Source: Myxococcus llanfairpwllgwyngyllgogerychwyrndrobwllllantysiliogogogochensis
GTDB lineage: Bacteria > Myxococcota > Myxococcia > Myxococcales > Myxococcaceae
NCBI RefSeq assembly: GCF_006636215.1
Contig: NZ_VIFM01000009.1
Location: 1 to 64,000, forward strand
Reading direction: 5' to 3'
DNA: 64,000 bases
Shown: one piece after another, positions 62,993 to 64,000 of the stretch
Layout: each line of letters begins with the position of its first letter
How positions within the stretch are numbered: position 1 is the first letter of the stretch
Position numbers and translations under genes: made by a program
The notes under the pieces: model-generated
What the model saw: only the letters and a program-made list of their open reading frames with translations
Database searches by the model: none
What the model was told of the DNA's origin: nothing

Positions 62993-64000
62993 ATGGCCCG
63001 CTCCGCGTCCCGCACCATCGCCCTGGTTGTCCTCGTCGCAGTCCTGCTCTGCGGCGCAGCCGCGGCGGCGGGGGCGTGGCGCTACTTCCACAAGAATCCG
63101 CAGAACCCCGTCGTCCGGTTGGACGAGTACGTCACCATGGGTTGGGTGGCGTGGGATTCGAGCTGGTACATGCGGATTGCCCAGGAGGGCTACCAGTACA
63201 CGCCGGGCGAGCAGAGCTCGGTGGCCTTCTTCCCGCTCTATCCGCTGGTAATCCGCGCGGTGGAGACACTGGGGCCCAACGTCTATCAGGCCGGGGTGCT
63301 GATAACCCTGCTGTGTGGCCCGCTGGCGCTGCTGATGTTCACGCGCTGGGCGAAGCTGCTGACGGATGACGACACGGCGCTGAAGGCCGGGCTGTTGATG
63401 GCGCTGTATCCCTTCACCATGTACTTCTACGGCGCCATGTACTCGGACGCGCTGTTCGTCCTGCTGGTGGTGTCGTCCTTCCTGCTCCTGGAGAAGGGGC
63501 ACCTGGCTCCGGCGGTGCTGGTGGCGGCGGTGGCCACGGCGGCGCGGCCCGTGGCGCCCGCGGTGGTGCTGGGGCTGCTCGTGCGGCGGCTGGAGTGGAA
63601 ACACGCGCGGGGCGAGAAGTGGGGCGTGGTGGACTTCATGCCGGTGCTCTCGGGCCTGGGCTTCGGTTGCTACATGCTCTACCTGTGGCACCAGTTCGGA
63701 GACCCGCTCGCCTTCGTGAAGGTGCAGGGCGCGGCGGGCTGGTCGCAGCAACCCGGCTGGCACACGTGGCTCAAGGTGGGCTGGTTCGAGCGCGTGGTGC
63801 TCAATCCCACGGACAAGCGCGAGGCCTTCCGACTGGCCGCGCACGCGTTCTTCACCTTCCTGGCGCTCGCGTTGGTGTGGCCCACGCGCAAGCTTTTGGG
63901 GTGGGGCTACGCGGTGTATGTGCTGGCGATTGTCGGCCTGCCCGCATGGTCCACGAAGGACTTCATGGGCATGGGGCGGTATCTGCTGTCCTCGTTCCCG
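62993..64000 (+). CDS. PIG-V-like mannosyltransferase, partial (3' end beyond window)
   Basis: ATG 62993 opens a membrane protein; 336 residues are visible and the gene runs past the window. After the first membrane segment, WVAWDSSWYMRIAQEGYQY and VAFFPLYPLVIRAVE match the PIG-V/GT-C mannosyltransferase signature, with the catalytic acidic residue in the first outer loop. Several more hydrophobic helices follow. Such enzymes transfer a sugar from a polyprenyl-phosphate donor. The acceptor is unknown. It is separated from the fad operon by a hairpin. Confidence 0.8.
   Translation, partial: MARSASRTIALVVLVAVLLCGAAAAAGAWRYFHKNPQNPVVRLDEYVTMGWVAWDSSWYMRIAQEGYQYTPGEQSSVAFFPLYPLVIRAVETLGPNVYQAGVLITLLCGPLALLMFTRWAKLLTDDDTALKAGLLMALYPFTMYFYGAMYSDALFVLLVVSSFLLLEKGHLAPAVLVAAVATAARPVAPAVVLGLLVRRLEWKHARGEKWGVVDFMPVLSGLGFGCYMLYLWHQFGDPLAFVKVQGAAGWSQQPGWHTWLKVGWFERVVLNPTDKREAFRLAAHAFFTFLALALVWPTRKLLGWGYAVYVLAIVGLPAWSTKDFMGMGRYLLSSFP

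Overview
The window is high-GC, gene-dense bacterial chromosome that reads as a myxobacterium of the Myxococcus/Corallococcus/Pyxidicoccus type. This is inferred from content: many secreted lipoproteins, secreted hydrolases (chitinase, GH128, metallopeptidase, nuclease), a large iterative lipid/polyketide synthase, and long antisense open frames typical of very high GC3. No rRNA, phage, transposase or CRISPR array was seen. Two tRNA genes are present.

Layout. 0.3-10.5 kb: lipoprotein and exported-protein pair, LysE exporter, GFA protein, methyltransferase, a divergent LysR/SnoaL-lipoprotein pair, then a signal-less M28 peptidase, a GGCT-like protein and a signal-less NUC nuclease. 10.5-20 kb (minus strand): GH128 lipoprotein, a DrrC/UvrA2-like ABC ATPase, a small membrane protein, a SWIM-SNF2 helicase, a GH18 chitinase and a YciI protein; a second YciI paralogue is divergent. 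21.5-30.9 kb: a three-gene operon for a polyunsaturated-fatty-acid-synthase-like system: a tandem ACP-SDR protein, a 2260-residue synthase (hotdog, AT, KS, degenerate KS, KR, DH) and a fatty acid desaturase. 31-41 kb: DUF6766-like membrane protein, old-yellow-enzyme-type oxidoreductase, beta-barrel proteins, two alpha/beta hydrolases, an NmrA-like protein, a decayed GFA gene, small lipoprotein, and tRNA-Val/tRNA-Asp.

41.4-56.3 kb is a divergently transcribed alpha-glucan (starch/maltodextrin) locus. The minus-strand operon encodes MalK-type ATPase, a binding protein fused to a MalF-type permease, MalG-type permease, and a 1371-residue lipoprotein made of nine related modules. The plus-strand arm encodes a lipoprotein debranching enzyme, an outer-membrane porin-like protein and a lipoprotein alpha-amylase with a CBM20 starch-binding domain. 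Together they can bind and cut glucan at the surface, pass oligosaccharides across the outer membrane and import them. hemE follows 13 bases after the amylase gene.

57.6-64 kb: an exported CARDB-like protein, a fadIJ fatty-acid beta-oxidation operon behind a strong palindrome, and the start of a PIG-V-like mannosyltransferase cut by the window end.

The best candidates for undescribed biology are the lipid-synthase operon (unusual domain order, two ACPs on a separate SDR protein that lacks the expected catalytic Tyr, five 19-residue linker repeats) and the alpha-glucan locus with its binding-protein/permease fusion and nine-module lipoprotein. Reading was by eye; no database search was possible, so family names rest on motif recognition.
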